Source: Candidatus Gastranaerophilales bacterium
Lineage (GTDB): Bacteria; Cyanobacteriota; Vampirovibrionia; Gastranaerophilales; Gastranaerophilaceae
Assembly: GCA_944323495.1 (NCBI GenBank)
Contig: CALUSZ010000143.1
Span: 1-17,423, forward strand
Direction: 5' to 3'
Length of the DNA: 17,423 nt
In this document: positions 1-6,121 of the stretch, one piece after another
Layout of the letters: every line of letters begins with the position of its first letter
Numbering within the stretch: the stretch's first letter is position 1
Program-made: the position numbers and the translations under genes
The notes under the pieces: generated by a model
Told to the model about the DNA's origin: nothing
What the model saw: only the letters and a program-made list of their open reading frames with translations
Database searches by the model: none

Positions 1-55
1 TACTATTCTAAGCTCGTCTTCTTTTTGATACAACTTTCCTAATCGTTCCTTGATT

Positions 56-84
56 ATTATACTTTATACATTCCACATCCTCAA
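56..84 (-). promoter_or_regulatory. Putative leftward promoter at the window edge
   Basis: On the minus strand a TTGAGG -35 (79-84) and a perfect TATAAT -10 (56-61) are separated by 17 nt, which would start RNA near position 49. Downstream only about 49 nt remain. An open frame there could begin at a TTG at 31-33, with AGGA just upstream, and runs off the window, so a divergent gene may start here. The rest of 1-242 holds only AT-rich leader sequence for prs. Confidence 0.4.
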
Positions 85-242
85 AATTAGTAACGCTTTT
101 TAGATTGAAATTTTACAAAAATTAACAATAAAGCCATAGCTTTTTTAAATTGCTTAATATTTCGTAAAAAACTCTTTTTTAAAATCCATTTTAGGTATAA
201 AATAGATATACTGACTGTTACAAATAAAGAAAGGATTTTCAA

Positions 243-1253
243 ATGGTGCTTGAAATGACTTACCCGCAGCTAGAGCGTGCTGTTAATCCGACTCACGACA
301 TCAGATTGTTTTCCGGACGTTCTAACCCGCAATTAGCACAGGAAATAGCTGATTATTTGGGTACAACAGTAGGCCCTATGGTTGTTAAAAACTTTGCAGA
401 CGGAGAAATATATGTTCAAGTCAAAGAAAGCATCAGAGGCGATGATGTTTTTATTGTTCAGCCACTTTGTAATCCGGTAAACGAAAACCTTATGGAACTT
501 CTTATAATGATAGATGCTTTCAAAAGGGCCAGTGCAAAAACGATTACTGCCGTTATCCCGTATTACGGATACGCGCGTCAGGATAGAAAAACTTCCGGTA
601 GAGAAGCTATTACAGCAAAACTCGTTGCAGACTTATTGACAACAGCCGGAGCAAACAGAGTGCTCGCAATGGATTTACATACCGGCCAAATTCAAGGCTT
701 CTTTAATATTCTGGTCGATCATATTTTTGCAGCACCAATTCTTGTTGACTACGTTAAATCTCTAGGACTGAACCCAGAAGAAATGGTCGCAGTAAGTCCT
801 GACATGGGTGGTGCAAACAGAACACGCCATTTCGCAAAGAAACTCGATTGCCCGATGGCAATTATTGACAAACGCAGAGATAAGCATAATGAAGCTATTG
901 CCGCTCATATTATCGGAGATGTCGAGAACAAAGTATGCTTGATGTTTGATGATATTATTGACACAGCCGGCACAATATGCGAAGCCTCTAAGCTCCTCAA
1001 GAGCAAAGGTGCTAAAGCAGTTTACGTTGGTGCTACACATGCTGTATTCTCCGGCCCGGCTATTGAAAGGCTCAAAAATGCTCCTATAGAGGAATGCATT
1101 ATTACCAATACAATTCCATGGCAGAAAGAAGACCTGCCTGCTAACGTTAAACAGCTCTCTATAGCCCCGCTTTTGGGACAAGCTATCTCAAGAATTCATG
1201 ATGATGAATCCGTTAGTTCGTTGTTTGGGTTTGAAAAAGAGATGAAGGTATAA
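243..1253 (+). CDS. prs: Ribose-phosphate pyrophosphokinase (PRPP synthetase)
   Basis: Transfers pyrophosphate from ATP to ribose 5-phosphate to make PRPP, the cytosolic precursor for purine, pyrimidine, histidine, tryptophan and NAD synthesis. The 336 residues cover the whole class I family. Visible motifs are the flexible-loop and metal-site stretch DLHTGQIQGFF (144-154), the segment beginning VSPDMGGANR (184-193), KRRDKHNE (210-217), and the PRPP-binding loop DDIIDTAGT (236-244). The ATG at 243 follows AAAGAAAGGA (226-235) at good spacing; an in-frame ATG at 255 is an alternative but is worse placed. Upstream there are AT-rich -10-like boxes (TATAAA 196-201, TATACT 207-212) but no convincing -35. 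The gene stands alone, is followed by a terminator, and the neighbouring gene reads the other way. Confidence 0.97.
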   Translation: MVLEMTYPQLERAVNPTHDIRLFSGRSNPQLAQEIADYLGTTVGPMVVKNFADGEIYVQVKESIRGDDVFIVQPLCNPVNENLMELLIMIDAFKRASAKTITAVIPYYGYARQDRKTSGREAITAKLVADLLTTAGANRVLAMDLHTGQIQGFFNILVDHIFAAPILVDYVKSLGLNPEEMVAVSPDMGGANRTRHFAKKLDCPMAIIDKRRDKHNEAIAAHIIGDVENKVCLMFDDIIDTAGTICEASKLLKSKGAKAVYVGATHAVFSGPAIERLKNAPIEECIITNTIPWQKEDLPANVKQLSIAPLLGQAISRIHDDESVSSLFGFEKEMKV

Positions 1254-1270
1254 ATAGCCTTTGGCTTTTT
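1253..1270 (+). terminator. Intrinsic terminator of prs
   Basis: A short hairpin, AATAGCC / GGCTTTTT with a TTT loop, starts at the last base of the prs stop codon and ends in five T. The stem has one T-T mismatch, so it is small but correctly placed. Confidence 0.65.
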
Positions 1271-1303
1271 ATAAATTATCTCCTCCCATGTTTAAATACT
1301 AAT

Positions 1304-1588
1304 TTAAACTTCTCTAATAAGAGTATTTAAATCAACATTTAGAACATTTGCAATATCAATTACCTTTAAAATAGTAGGATTGATTTTGCCTGTTTCAATC
1401 AAACTAATTGAGTTTCTTGAAATATTTGTCAACTCAGCAAGCTTTTCTTGAGAGATATTACGTCTTAAACGTTCACTCTTAATGTTAATTCCTAAATTTC
1501 GTAATCTATTCTTTTCTTCCATAACTCTAATATTATCTTTTATTGTTACATATTTTTCCACCCACCATTTTTGATATTTATATATCAT
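1304..1588 (-). CDS. Small helix-turn-helix (Cro/CI, XRE family) regulator
   Basis: The C-terminal 60 or so residues form a classic five-helix XRE domain. It starts around NIKSERLRRN, has the turn QEKLAELTNISRNSISLIE and closes with the usual NPTILKVIDIANVLNV helix, so it should bind DNA as a dimeric repressor or activator; the target is unknown. The start is uncertain. A TTG at 1625-1627 extends the frame but lies in the loop of a terminator hairpin and is unlikely. I use the ATG at 1586-1588, although it has no clear Shine-Dalgarno. An ATG at 1520-1522, giving 72 residues starting MEEKNRLRN, would cover only the HTH domain and is a real alternative. The residues between the two ATGs are rich in Trp, Tyr and Lys and show no domain. 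An AT-only palindrome (1291-1308) overlaps the stop. Confidence 0.82.
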   Translation of the reverse strand: MIYKYQKWWVEKYVTIKDNIRVMEEKNRLRNLGINIKSERLRRNISQEKLAELTNISRNSISLIETGKINPTILKVIDIANVLNVDLNTLIREV

Positions 1589-1601
1589 TTTTGTATTCAA
1601 T

Positions 1602-1643
1602 AAAAAAGAAGCCAAATTTTTACTCAAAATAAGGCTTCTTTTT
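1602..1643 (-). terminator. Strong hairpin terminator, usable in both directions
   Basis: AAAAAAGAAGCC (1602-1613) pairs with GGCTTCTTTTT (1633-1643) across a 19-nt AT-rich loop. Read leftward the stem is followed by TTTTTTATT, so it should end transcripts coming from hsp20 and the structured segment at 1651-1743. Read rightward it also ends in a T-tract. Confidence 0.75.
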
Positions 1644-1650
1644 ATATATA

Positions 1651-1743
1651 AGGGCAGACTTAGAGCTGCCCTTTACCGCTTGCGACCTCTCGGAGAGGCT
1701 TATCTCCTATAAACAAGCCTTACGGCATGTGGGTCTTAGGCGG
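1651..1743 (-). ncRNA. GC-rich structured RNA candidate, class unknown
   Basis: This segment between the hsp20 stop and a terminator is far richer in G+C than its surroundings and is full of nested inverted repeats. AGGGCAG (1651-1657) pairs with CTGCCCT (1666-1672). CCGC (1676-1679) pairs with GCGG (1740-1743), and GACC (1684-1687) with GGTC (1732-1735), forming a closing helix with a 4x4 internal loop. Inside are CCTCT/AGAGG (1686-1690/1694-1698), the competing pairing AGGCTT/AAGCCT (1696-1701/1715-1720), and GCC/GGC (1717-1719/1724-1726). Read leftward, the last hairpin has a GUAA (GNRA) tetraloop and a GCAA lies in the internal loop, which favours the minus strand. It could be a 3' UTR domain of the hsp20 transcript, a free small RNA, or a leader for the XRE gene. 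It has no SRP, tmRNA, RNase P or 5S signature that I recognise. Confidence 0.45.
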
Positions 1744-1747
1744 CGCT

Positions 1748-2224
1748 TTATTGAATTTCCAATTTCTTTGATTTTGGCTGTTCTATTGCTTGTTTTGGAA
1801 TTTTAATAGTTAAAACTCCGTTCTTATATTGAGCATGCGCTTCTGATGCTTTTATCGGCCGGTCAAAAGATATTGTTCTTTGGTATCTGCCGTAGCGGAA
1901 TTCACATGTATGGTACTTTTCATTTTTTGCCTGCTCGTCTTTTTGTTCCTTTTCTTCTTCTATTTCTGCTGTTACTGTCATAAAATCGTTATCCAACTCT
2001 ACATCTATATCATCTTTATTTACCCCTGGAAGCTGGACTTTAACCTTATACTCATGATCGTTCTGCTTTATCTCTACTGCAGGACGCCAGATTGAATTCT
2101 TTTTTATTGTTAAAGGATTTGAAAAATGAGGGTGCAAAAAGGTATCTCGCAAAAAATTATTCAACTCATTATGTATGCTGTCAAAATACAAATCTGGTTC
2201 TCTTATGACTAAATCGGTTTTCAT
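1748..2224 (-). CDS. Hsp20 / alpha-crystallin family small heat shock protein
   Basis: An ATP-independent holdase that binds unfolding proteins in the cytosol, normally as large oligomers. The 158 residues show a short N-terminal arm (1-46), then the alpha-crystallin domain (about 47-147): WRPAVEIKQ, VQLPGVNKDDIDVE (63-76), RYGRYQRTISF (110-120), and the C-terminal signature YKNGVLTIKIPK (133-144). A charged Glu/Lys-rich stretch (88-103) sits where the domain has its variable loop. The start is the ATG at 2222-2224, preceded by AAAGGAGA about 10 nt upstream. No CIRCE element is visible upstream, so control by HrcA is not supported. It is isolated by hairpin terminators on both sides. Confidence 0.96.
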   Translation of the reverse strand: MKTDLVIREPDLYFDSIHNELNNFLRDTFLHPHFSNPLTIKKNSIWRPAVEIKQNDHEYKVKVQLPGVNKDDIDVELDNDFMTVTAEIEEEKEQKDEQAKNEKYHTCEFRYGRYQRTISFDRPIKASEAHAQYKNGVLTIKIPKQAIEQPKSKKLEIQ

Positions 2225-2289
2225 TTATTAATTTCTCCTTTGATTTCTTTACATAATATAAGATGTTTTTTTAATAGTTTCATTAGACA

Positions 2290-2325
2290 AAAAGGCTATG
2301 TTGAAACATTTCAACATAGCCTTTT
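2290..2325 (-). terminator. Strong bidirectional hairpin terminator
   Basis: A perfect 12-bp stem, GGCTATGTTGAA (2294-2305) with TTCAACATAGCC (2310-2321), has an ACAT loop and is flanked by A-run and T-run. Read leftward it lies 18 nt past the stop of the matrixin-like gene and is followed by TTTTT, which fits its terminator and isolates hsp20. Confidence 0.85.
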
Positions 2326-2343
2326 ATAAGTAAATAATTATAA

Positions 2344-3576
2344 TTATTCTTCTATATCTCCTGCTGTTTTACCATATTTTCTGATAGTTGCATTCAGAAG
2401 ATTTTCATGGTGTTTTTCTCTGTATATTTGACATAAAAGCTTATACGCATGCTTATTATAAGGATTTTGCTGCAAAATTGTATCAAGCTGTTCTATTGCC
2501 GAATTTGAACGCTTCATATAATAATCAATTAATGCAGGAAGTATTATAGTTTTATCGTTCATATCAGTAGCACAAGCAATCTCTGCACAACTTTTCGCCT
2601 TATCAAATTCCTCTGCATCAAGGTACATAACTGCAACTTCATAATAAACTTCAGATTTGCTTCTTAAATCAGTTTTCATCTGTGCAACAGCTTGATATTC
2701 CTGTGCAGCTTTATCATATTCAGCGCGTTTTCTATACTGTTCAGCTAATGCCAGTTTAGTTTCTATATCACTTGCCGTAACTTCATCAAGGTTTTCTGTC
2801 TCATCATTTACCGGTACATTTAATGTTGATAGAATTTCCTGCACCGTAAACAACTGTGCCTTTTCTTCCGGTGTCGGCGGAATATTCGTTACGTCAGGCA
2901 CTACTGAATAAATAAGTGCAAGCGTTTTTAAATCTCTAGCTGTAATTTCAGTATTAAATTTTGTCCCGATTGGATACATTACATCATATATACTCGGGCT
3001 CTTGCCATTCAATCCCAGTGAACGTCCTATTTCCTGAAGAGCCGATGAGTAAAGTTGTTTTGAATCGTGGTTATGGCTCTTGCTGTCTGTCTTCTTAAAC
3101 ACAATTGTTGAATCTATAATAGTATTTCCGTTTACTGAGAAAGACTGTGAACCAATAGAAGGACTTGTATCATCAGTATTCCTAAAATAGCATTTCATCT
3201 CAGCCTCTTCTGGAGTTTCTACAAAATCAAATCTTACAAGACCTTCACTTGCACGTTCCCAGGACTGATAAGCACGCATTACAACCTCTCTATAATATGC
3301 AGGAACATCTGGAGAATCCTGAATATAAACTTTTAGAGGAAAAGAAGTCTTATTCCATCTTATAATCTTACCATTTGCAACAACTTCTCTAAAATAACTA
3401 TCTATTACTGCTGCCTTTATAGTCTTTTCACCCATTGATTTATCATAACCAAGCGTAATTGCATAATAATTCTTAAACCCAAAATCCGGAGTCTGAATAT
3501 CTATTTTATTATTTAGATTTAATAACGAAGCAGCTCCGGCTGCAATTAGAAACGTACAAATAACTATCTTTTTCAT
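2344..3576 (-). CDS. Secreted matrixin-fold protein with TPR-like repeats, zinc site lost
   Basis: The 410 residues begin with a signal peptide or anchor (MKKIVICTFLIAAGAASLLN), so the protein is exported. Residues about 75-230 read like a metzincin/matrixin domain: an RWNKTSFPLKVYI strand, a helix around YREVVMRAYQSWERASEG, then the active-site helix and a Met-turn, YDVMYP (197-202). The active-site motif, normally HExGHxxGxxH, reads QEIGRSLGLNG (181-191; bases 3004-3036). The Glu and Gly remain, but all three zinc histidines are replaced by Gln, Arg and Gly, so peptidase activity is not expected. Residues about 265-405 are amphipathic helix pairs like TPRs (AEQYRKRAEYDKAAQEYQAVAQ; VAVMYLDAEEFDKAKSCAE). 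The start has AAGAGGT 11 nt upstream. A binding or scaffold role in the envelope is an inference. Confidence 0.8.
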   Translation of the reverse strand: MKKIVICTFLIAAGAASLLNLNNKIDIQTPDFGFKNYYAITLGYDKSMGEKTIKAAVIDSYFREVVANGKIIRWNKTSFPLKVYIQDSPDVPAYYREVVMRAYQSWERASEGLVRFDFVETPEEAEMKCYFRNTDDTSPSIGSQSFSVNGNTIIDSTIVFKKTDSKSHNHDSKQLYSSALQEIGRSLGLNGKSPSIYDVMYPIGTKFNTEITARDLKTLALIYSVVPDVTNIPPTPEEKAQLFTVQEILSTLNVPVNDETENLDEVTASDIETKLALAEQYRKRAEYDKAAQEYQAVAQMKTDLRSKSEVYYEVAVMYLDAEEFDKAKSCAEIACATDMNDKTIILPALIDYYMKRSNSAIEQLDTILQQNPYNKHAYKLLCQIYREKHHENLLNATIRKYGKTAGDIEE

Positions 3577-3613
3577 TTTTTAGAATACCTCTTATTCTTT
3601 ATTGTCATCTATA

Positions 3614-3642
3614 ATTATACATAAAAAAACGCAAAAAACTAA
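3614..3642 (-). promoter_or_regulatory. Putative promoter of the matrixin-like gene
   Basis: On the minus strand a perfect TATAAT -10 (3614-3619) lies 17 nt from a weak TTAGTT -35 (3637-3642). RNA would start near 3607, leaving a 30-nt leader that contains the AAGAGGT ribosome site. It overlaps the terminator of the upstream gene. Confidence 0.4.
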
Positions 3643-3651
3643 ATTCTTGCG
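3623..3651 (-). terminator. Intrinsic terminator overlapping the stop of the Asn-rich gene
   Basis: Read leftward, CGCAAGAA (3644-3651) pairs with the TTTTTTGCG arm (3630-3638), with one G-T wobble, followed by a run of seven T (3623-3629). The left arm includes the last codons of the upstream gene, so termination occurs essentially at its stop codon. Confidence 0.65.
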
Positions 3652-4064
3652 CTTAAATAACTGCTGTTCCTTCCAATCAAAGAAGATGTTATTGAATAAG
3701 TCCTAAGTGCGTTATAGAGCCCCATTGCAGAGCTGCTGGTAAGCCCTCTTTCACGCATTATGCTTATAAAATCCCGCGCAGAGACAGAATTGTTATTATT
3801 ATTGCCGTTTCCAAGCAGACTATTCAATATTGAGGGGAATCTATCTGCCGAATAATTACCATAGAGAGCACTCATTGTTGTTCTATATGTATTCATATCA
3901 GTATATTCTTCAAGTGTAATATCATACTCGCCGTCTACTAAATCCTGAAGAGTCTGTTTATCCAAGATAGCAGGCAAATCTTGCAGCTGATTGTTAATAT
4001 CGGCAAGCCTGTCTAAAGATATAGCAGTTGATGAACTCGCTGTTACACTTTCAATTGACGACAT
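3639..4064 (-). CDS. Small Ser/Asn-rich protein of unknown function
   Basis: A 141-residue protein that I do not recognise. It starts with a Ser/Thr-rich tail (MSSIESVTASSSTAIS), continues with a helix rich in Leu, Asp and Gln (SLDRLADINNQLQDLPAILDKQTLQDLVDGEYD), and carries a run NGNNNNN in the middle that looks like a flexible linker. The C-terminal part (SARDFISIMRERGLTSSSAMGLYNALRTYS) may form two helices. No signal peptide, membrane segment or cysteine is present. The frame extends to a TTG at 4080-4082, but a near-consensus promoter would start RNA at about 4078, below that codon. The ATG at 4062-4064 has AAAAGGG 8 nt upstream, so I use the ATG. The function is unknown. It reads toward the secreted matrixin-like gene but has its own terminator. 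Confidence 0.75.
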   Translation of the reverse strand: MSSIESVTASSSTAISLDRLADINNQLQDLPAILDKQTLQDLVDGEYDITLEEYTDMNTYRTTMSALYGNYSADRFPSILNSLLGNGNNNNNSVSARDFISIMRERGLTSSSAMGLYNALRTYSITSSLIGRNSSYLSARI

Positions 4065-4084
4065 ATTCCTAACCCTTTTCAAAT

Positions 4085-4113
4085 ATTATAGCATATTACA
4101 AATAATTTTACAA
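4085..4113 (-). promoter_or_regulatory. Near-consensus promoter of the Asn-rich gene
   Basis: On the minus strand TTGTAA (4108-4113) and a perfect TATAAT (4085-4090) are exactly 17 nt apart. The predicted start near 4078 gives a 14-nt leader containing only the ribosome site of the ATG at 4064. This fixes the start of that gene. Confidence 0.7.
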
Positions 4114-4125
4114 TTATTATCATAC

Positions 4126-4154
4126 TTGAAAGTTTAATAATTTTAAGGTAAACT
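4126..4154 (+). promoter_or_regulatory. Promoter of the 40-aa / 244-aa / mnmA operon
   Basis: TTGAAA (4126-4131) and TAAACT (4149-4154) are 17 nt apart, giving a start near 4161, just before the AAGGAGG ribosome site. It lies back to back with the leftward promoter at 4085-4113; the two -35 boxes are only 12 bp apart, so one bound protein could affect both. Confidence 0.6.
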
Positions 4155-4174
4155 TTATTCATTAAGGAGGATAT

Positions 4175-4297
4175 ATGCACGAATACGTATTCAAAATGAA
4201 AAAAGGCGATATTGAAATTGAATTGAAATCTGATGATTTAGAATTTGTTGAAGAACAGCTTAATAAGTGGCGCGAAGAACTTTTACAGGATAAATAA
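4175..4297 (+). CDS. 40-aa small protein, paralog of the N-terminus of the next gene
   Basis: A 40-codon gene with an ideal ribosome site, AAGGAGG (4164-4170), 4 nt before the ATG. Translation gives a basic start (MHEYVFKMKKGDIEIELKSD) and an acidic, helical end with a Trp at 32. It aligns without gaps to the first 32 residues of the downstream 244-aa protein: 14 of 32 positions are identical (Y4, F6, K7, K9, K10, G11, E14, L17, D21, E23, V25, Q28, W32 and the Met), with the pattern YxFKxKKG...E..L...D.E.V..Q...W. The stop is 2 nt before the next ATG, and AGGA inside its last codons serves the next gene, so the two are translationally coupled. Function unknown. It could be a free copy of an interaction or oligomerisation domain. 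Confidence 0.8.
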   Translation: MHEYVFKMKKGDIEIELKSDDLEFVEEQLNKWREELLQDK

Positions 4298-4299
4298 TT

Positions 4300-5034
4300 A
4301 TGTCTGTATATTCATTCAAAATAAAAAAAGGAAAGTATGAATTGACTTTATCTACTACTGATAAAGAACTTGTTGTTGACCAATTTGCATTATGGGTAAA
4401 AAAGGCTTCTGATTATGTTCAAAAACATAAGGTTCAGCAATGTAAAGCAAAAGTTGCTGCAGAAATTAATAACGAAAAAGAAATTACCCAACAAAAAATT
4501 GACGAACAGCTTAGAAGAATGCCGAAACCGGAACCCGTTAAAGAAGCTCCTGTCAAAACAAAAGCAGAGGATACAAACAAAAATCTGGATATTTTTTATG
4601 CACCTCCTTCTGTTGAGCAGCAAGAAGATACAAAAACTACAATTAATGAATCTATGCAGCAGGGAGTTTTTGATAATATTTTAGAGAACTCTATGAGTAA
4701 ACCGCAGACAGAACTCTCGTTTAAACCAAGTCCTTCTATAAAAAAAGACAGTGCTTTTTTGAATTATATCAGTGCTAGAAAAGTTGAACGAAAGATTGAT
4801 TATCTGCTTTTAACGGCATACTATTTTACGCAGTATGAACAAAAACCAAGATTTACGCTAAAGCAGCTTAATGCGAAATTAATGCAGAATATTGCGGTTA
4901 TTATCGACCACAGCGTTTTACAAGAAGCTATTAACAGAGATTATATTGAGTGTCTTCCTGATTTAACAGGTCTTGTAGGGGCTTCTGAATACAGACTGAC
5001 TGCTTACGGGGAGAAAGTGCTTTTAGATGAGTAG
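4300..5034 (+). CDS. 244-aa protein: short beta/alpha N-domain plus winged-helix-like C-domain
   Basis: Not a family I can name. Residues 1-40 repeat the small protein encoded just upstream. Residues 45-150 are charged, Lys/Glu/Gln/Pro-rich and probably disordered (for example MPKPEPVKEAPVKTKAEDTNK). Residues about 155-244 are compact: ISARKVERKIDYLLLTAYYFT, then TLKQLNAKLMQ, a VLQEAINRDYIECL helix, and a final ASEYRLTAYGEKVLL. That order of helices followed by a hydrophobic beta-hairpin and a YxLTxxGxxxL ending is typical of winged-helix DNA-binding domains, so a regulator is possible, but this is an inference. No membrane segments are seen. Its stop overlaps the mnmA start by 8 nt, so both come from the promoter at 4126-4154. 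Confidence 0.75.
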   Translation: MSVYSFKIKKGKYELTLSTTDKELVVDQFALWVKKASDYVQKHKVQQCKAKVAAEINNEKEITQQKIDEQLRRMPKPEPVKEAPVKTKAEDTNKNLDIFYAPPSVEQQEDTKTTINESMQQGVFDNILENSMSKPQTELSFKPSPSIKKDSAFLNYISARKVERKIDYLLLTAYYFTQYEQKPRFTLKQLNAKLMQNIAVIIDHSVLQEAINRDYIECLPDLTGLVGASEYRLTAYGEKVLLDE

Positions 5035-6064
5035 GACGGTTGCTGTTGCATTATCGGGCGGACTTGACAGCAGTGTTACAGCTTTGATTCTAAAACAGGA
5101 AGGGTATAATGTTATTGGTGTATCTGCCAAGACAACAAATTCTTTTGAGGCAGAGCAGGTTATTAAAAATGCAGGGGCCGTCGCGGATAGGCTTAAAATA
5201 CCTTTTCACGCTTTTGATGCAACTGAAATATTTCAGGATAAAGTTATAAAATACTTTGAAGAATCTTATAAAACGGGAGAGACCCCAAATCCTTGTATTA
5301 TGTGCAATAAGTATATGAAATGGGGAGCTCTGTTTGATTATGCGGTGGATGAGCTGGGAGCTGATTTATTTGCGACTGGTCACTATGCAAATATTAAAGA
5401 TATTGACGGTATTTATAAACTATATCCGGCATCTGATGAACATAAAGACCAGCTTTATTTTTTGTTTGCACTTAATCAGGACCAGCTTAAGCAGACTATT
5501 TTCCCGCTATCTTCTCTAAAAAAGGACGATGTTAGAAGAATCGCTGAAGAAAATGACTTACCGAGTAAATCTGCAAAAGAAAGTCAGGATATATGCTTTA
5601 TAAAGTATCCAATGACTACAAAAAAATATTTGAATAATATTTTTAAACCTTTGCGCGGAGATTTCATAGAAAAAAGAACCGGAAAAAAATTAGGTGAACA
5701 TGAAGGATTTTGGCAATACACAATAGGCCAGAGAAAAGGAATCGGGCTTGCTGCTCCGGAGGCATTATATGTTACAGAAATCAATGCCCTAAAGAATATT
5801 GTTTATGTCGGCTATAAGGAAGAACTTTTTTCAGACTCGTTAATGTTAAAACATATAAACTGGAGTTACGAACAGCGTGAAAAAAAATTTGAAGCTCTGG
5901 TTAAAATAAGATACAACATGAAAGCCGTACCTGCGGATATTGAACTAACAAAAGAAGGCTGCCATATCAAATTTAAGAATCCCGTTTCTGCTATTTCAAA
6001 AGGACAGGCCTGTGTTTTATATAATATTAGAGACGCCCACCTGCTGGGCGGAGGATTTATTTAA
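5027..6064 (+). CDS. mnmA: tRNA-specific 2-thiouridylase MnmA
   Basis: Adds sulfur at position 2 of the wobble uridine in tRNA-Lys, -Glu and -Gln, using ATP to activate the base and a relayed persulfide. The 345 residues show the PP-loop SGGLDSS (10-16), TPNPCIMCN (86-94) with the nucleophile C93, FATGHYA (115-121), the second catalytic cysteine in SQDICFI (C190), and the C-terminal beta-barrel with YTIGQRKGIG. After the PP-loop the usual FMKNWD-type segment is replaced by a shorter GVSAKTTNSF stretch, so this end is divergent. The ATG lies inside the previous gene (8-nt overlap). A 57-nt gap and a separate promoter follow before murA. Confidence 0.93.
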   Translation: MSRTVAVALSGGLDSSVTALILKQEGYNVIGVSAKTTNSFEAEQVIKNAGAVADRLKIPFHAFDATEIFQDKVIKYFEESYKTGETPNPCIMCNKYMKWGALFDYAVDELGADLFATGHYANIKDIDGIYKLYPASDEHKDQLYFLFALNQDQLKQTIFPLSSLKKDDVRRIAEENDLPSKSAKESQDICFIKYPMTTKKYLNNIFKPLRGDFIEKRTGKKLGEHEGFWQYTIGQRKGIGLAAPEALYVTEINALKNIVYVGYKEELFSDSLMLKHINWSYEQREKKFEALVKIRYNMKAVPADIELTKEGCHIKFKNPVSAISKGQACVLYNIRDAHLLGGGFI

Positions 6065-6072
6065 TTAATGTC

Positions 6073-6101
6073 TTTACATTTTGTTATAATAATTGTATGA
6101 T
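6073..6101 (+). promoter_or_regulatory. Putative promoter of the murA operon
   Basis: TTTACA (6073-6078) and TATGAT (6096-6101) are 17 nt apart, predicting a start near 6108, just before the GGAGGA ribosome site. A perfect TATAAT at 6085-6090 is also present but has no matching -35. Confidence 0.5.
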
Positions 6102-6121
6102 TATTATAGATTGGAGGAATT

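Noticed and set aside
762..1181. 139-codon leftward frame
   Set aside because: Antisense shadow of prs with no domain and no ribosome site.
1589..1627. N-terminal extension of the XRE regulator to a TTG at 1627
   Set aside because: The TTG lies in the loop of the terminator hairpin at 1602-1643, has no ribosome site, and the extra residues are hairpin-encoded.
1651..1743. SRP RNA, tmRNA, 6S RNA, RNase P or 5S rRNA at the GC-rich element
   Set aside because: The SRP GGAAGGAAGCAGCC-type loop, the tmRNA ends, the RNase P core motifs and the 5S core are absent. A GTCGCAAGCGG stretch on the minus strand faintly recalls 6S RNA, but the room for a 180-nt stem is missing.
1880..2095. 71-codon rightward frame
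   Set aside because: It is antisense to the conserved alpha-crystallin domain, and its Phe/Leu/Tyr-rich translation is what reversed Glu/Lys codons give.
2225..2289. CIRCE or other heat-shock operator upstream of hsp20
   Set aside because: No TTAGCACTC-N9-GAGTGCTAA inverted repeat is present; only AT-rich sequence with a possible TATATT box lacking a spaced -35.
4065..4082. TTG start at 4082 for the Asn-rich protein
   Set aside because: The near-consensus promoter at 4085-4113 predicts an RNA start near 4078, downstream of this codon; the ATG at 4064 has a good AAAAGGG site.
6085..6090. Perfect TATAAT as the murA -10
   Set aside because: At 17-nt spacing the -35 would be TAATTA-like sequence at the mnmA stop; TTTACA-17-TATGAT fits better, although both could contribute.
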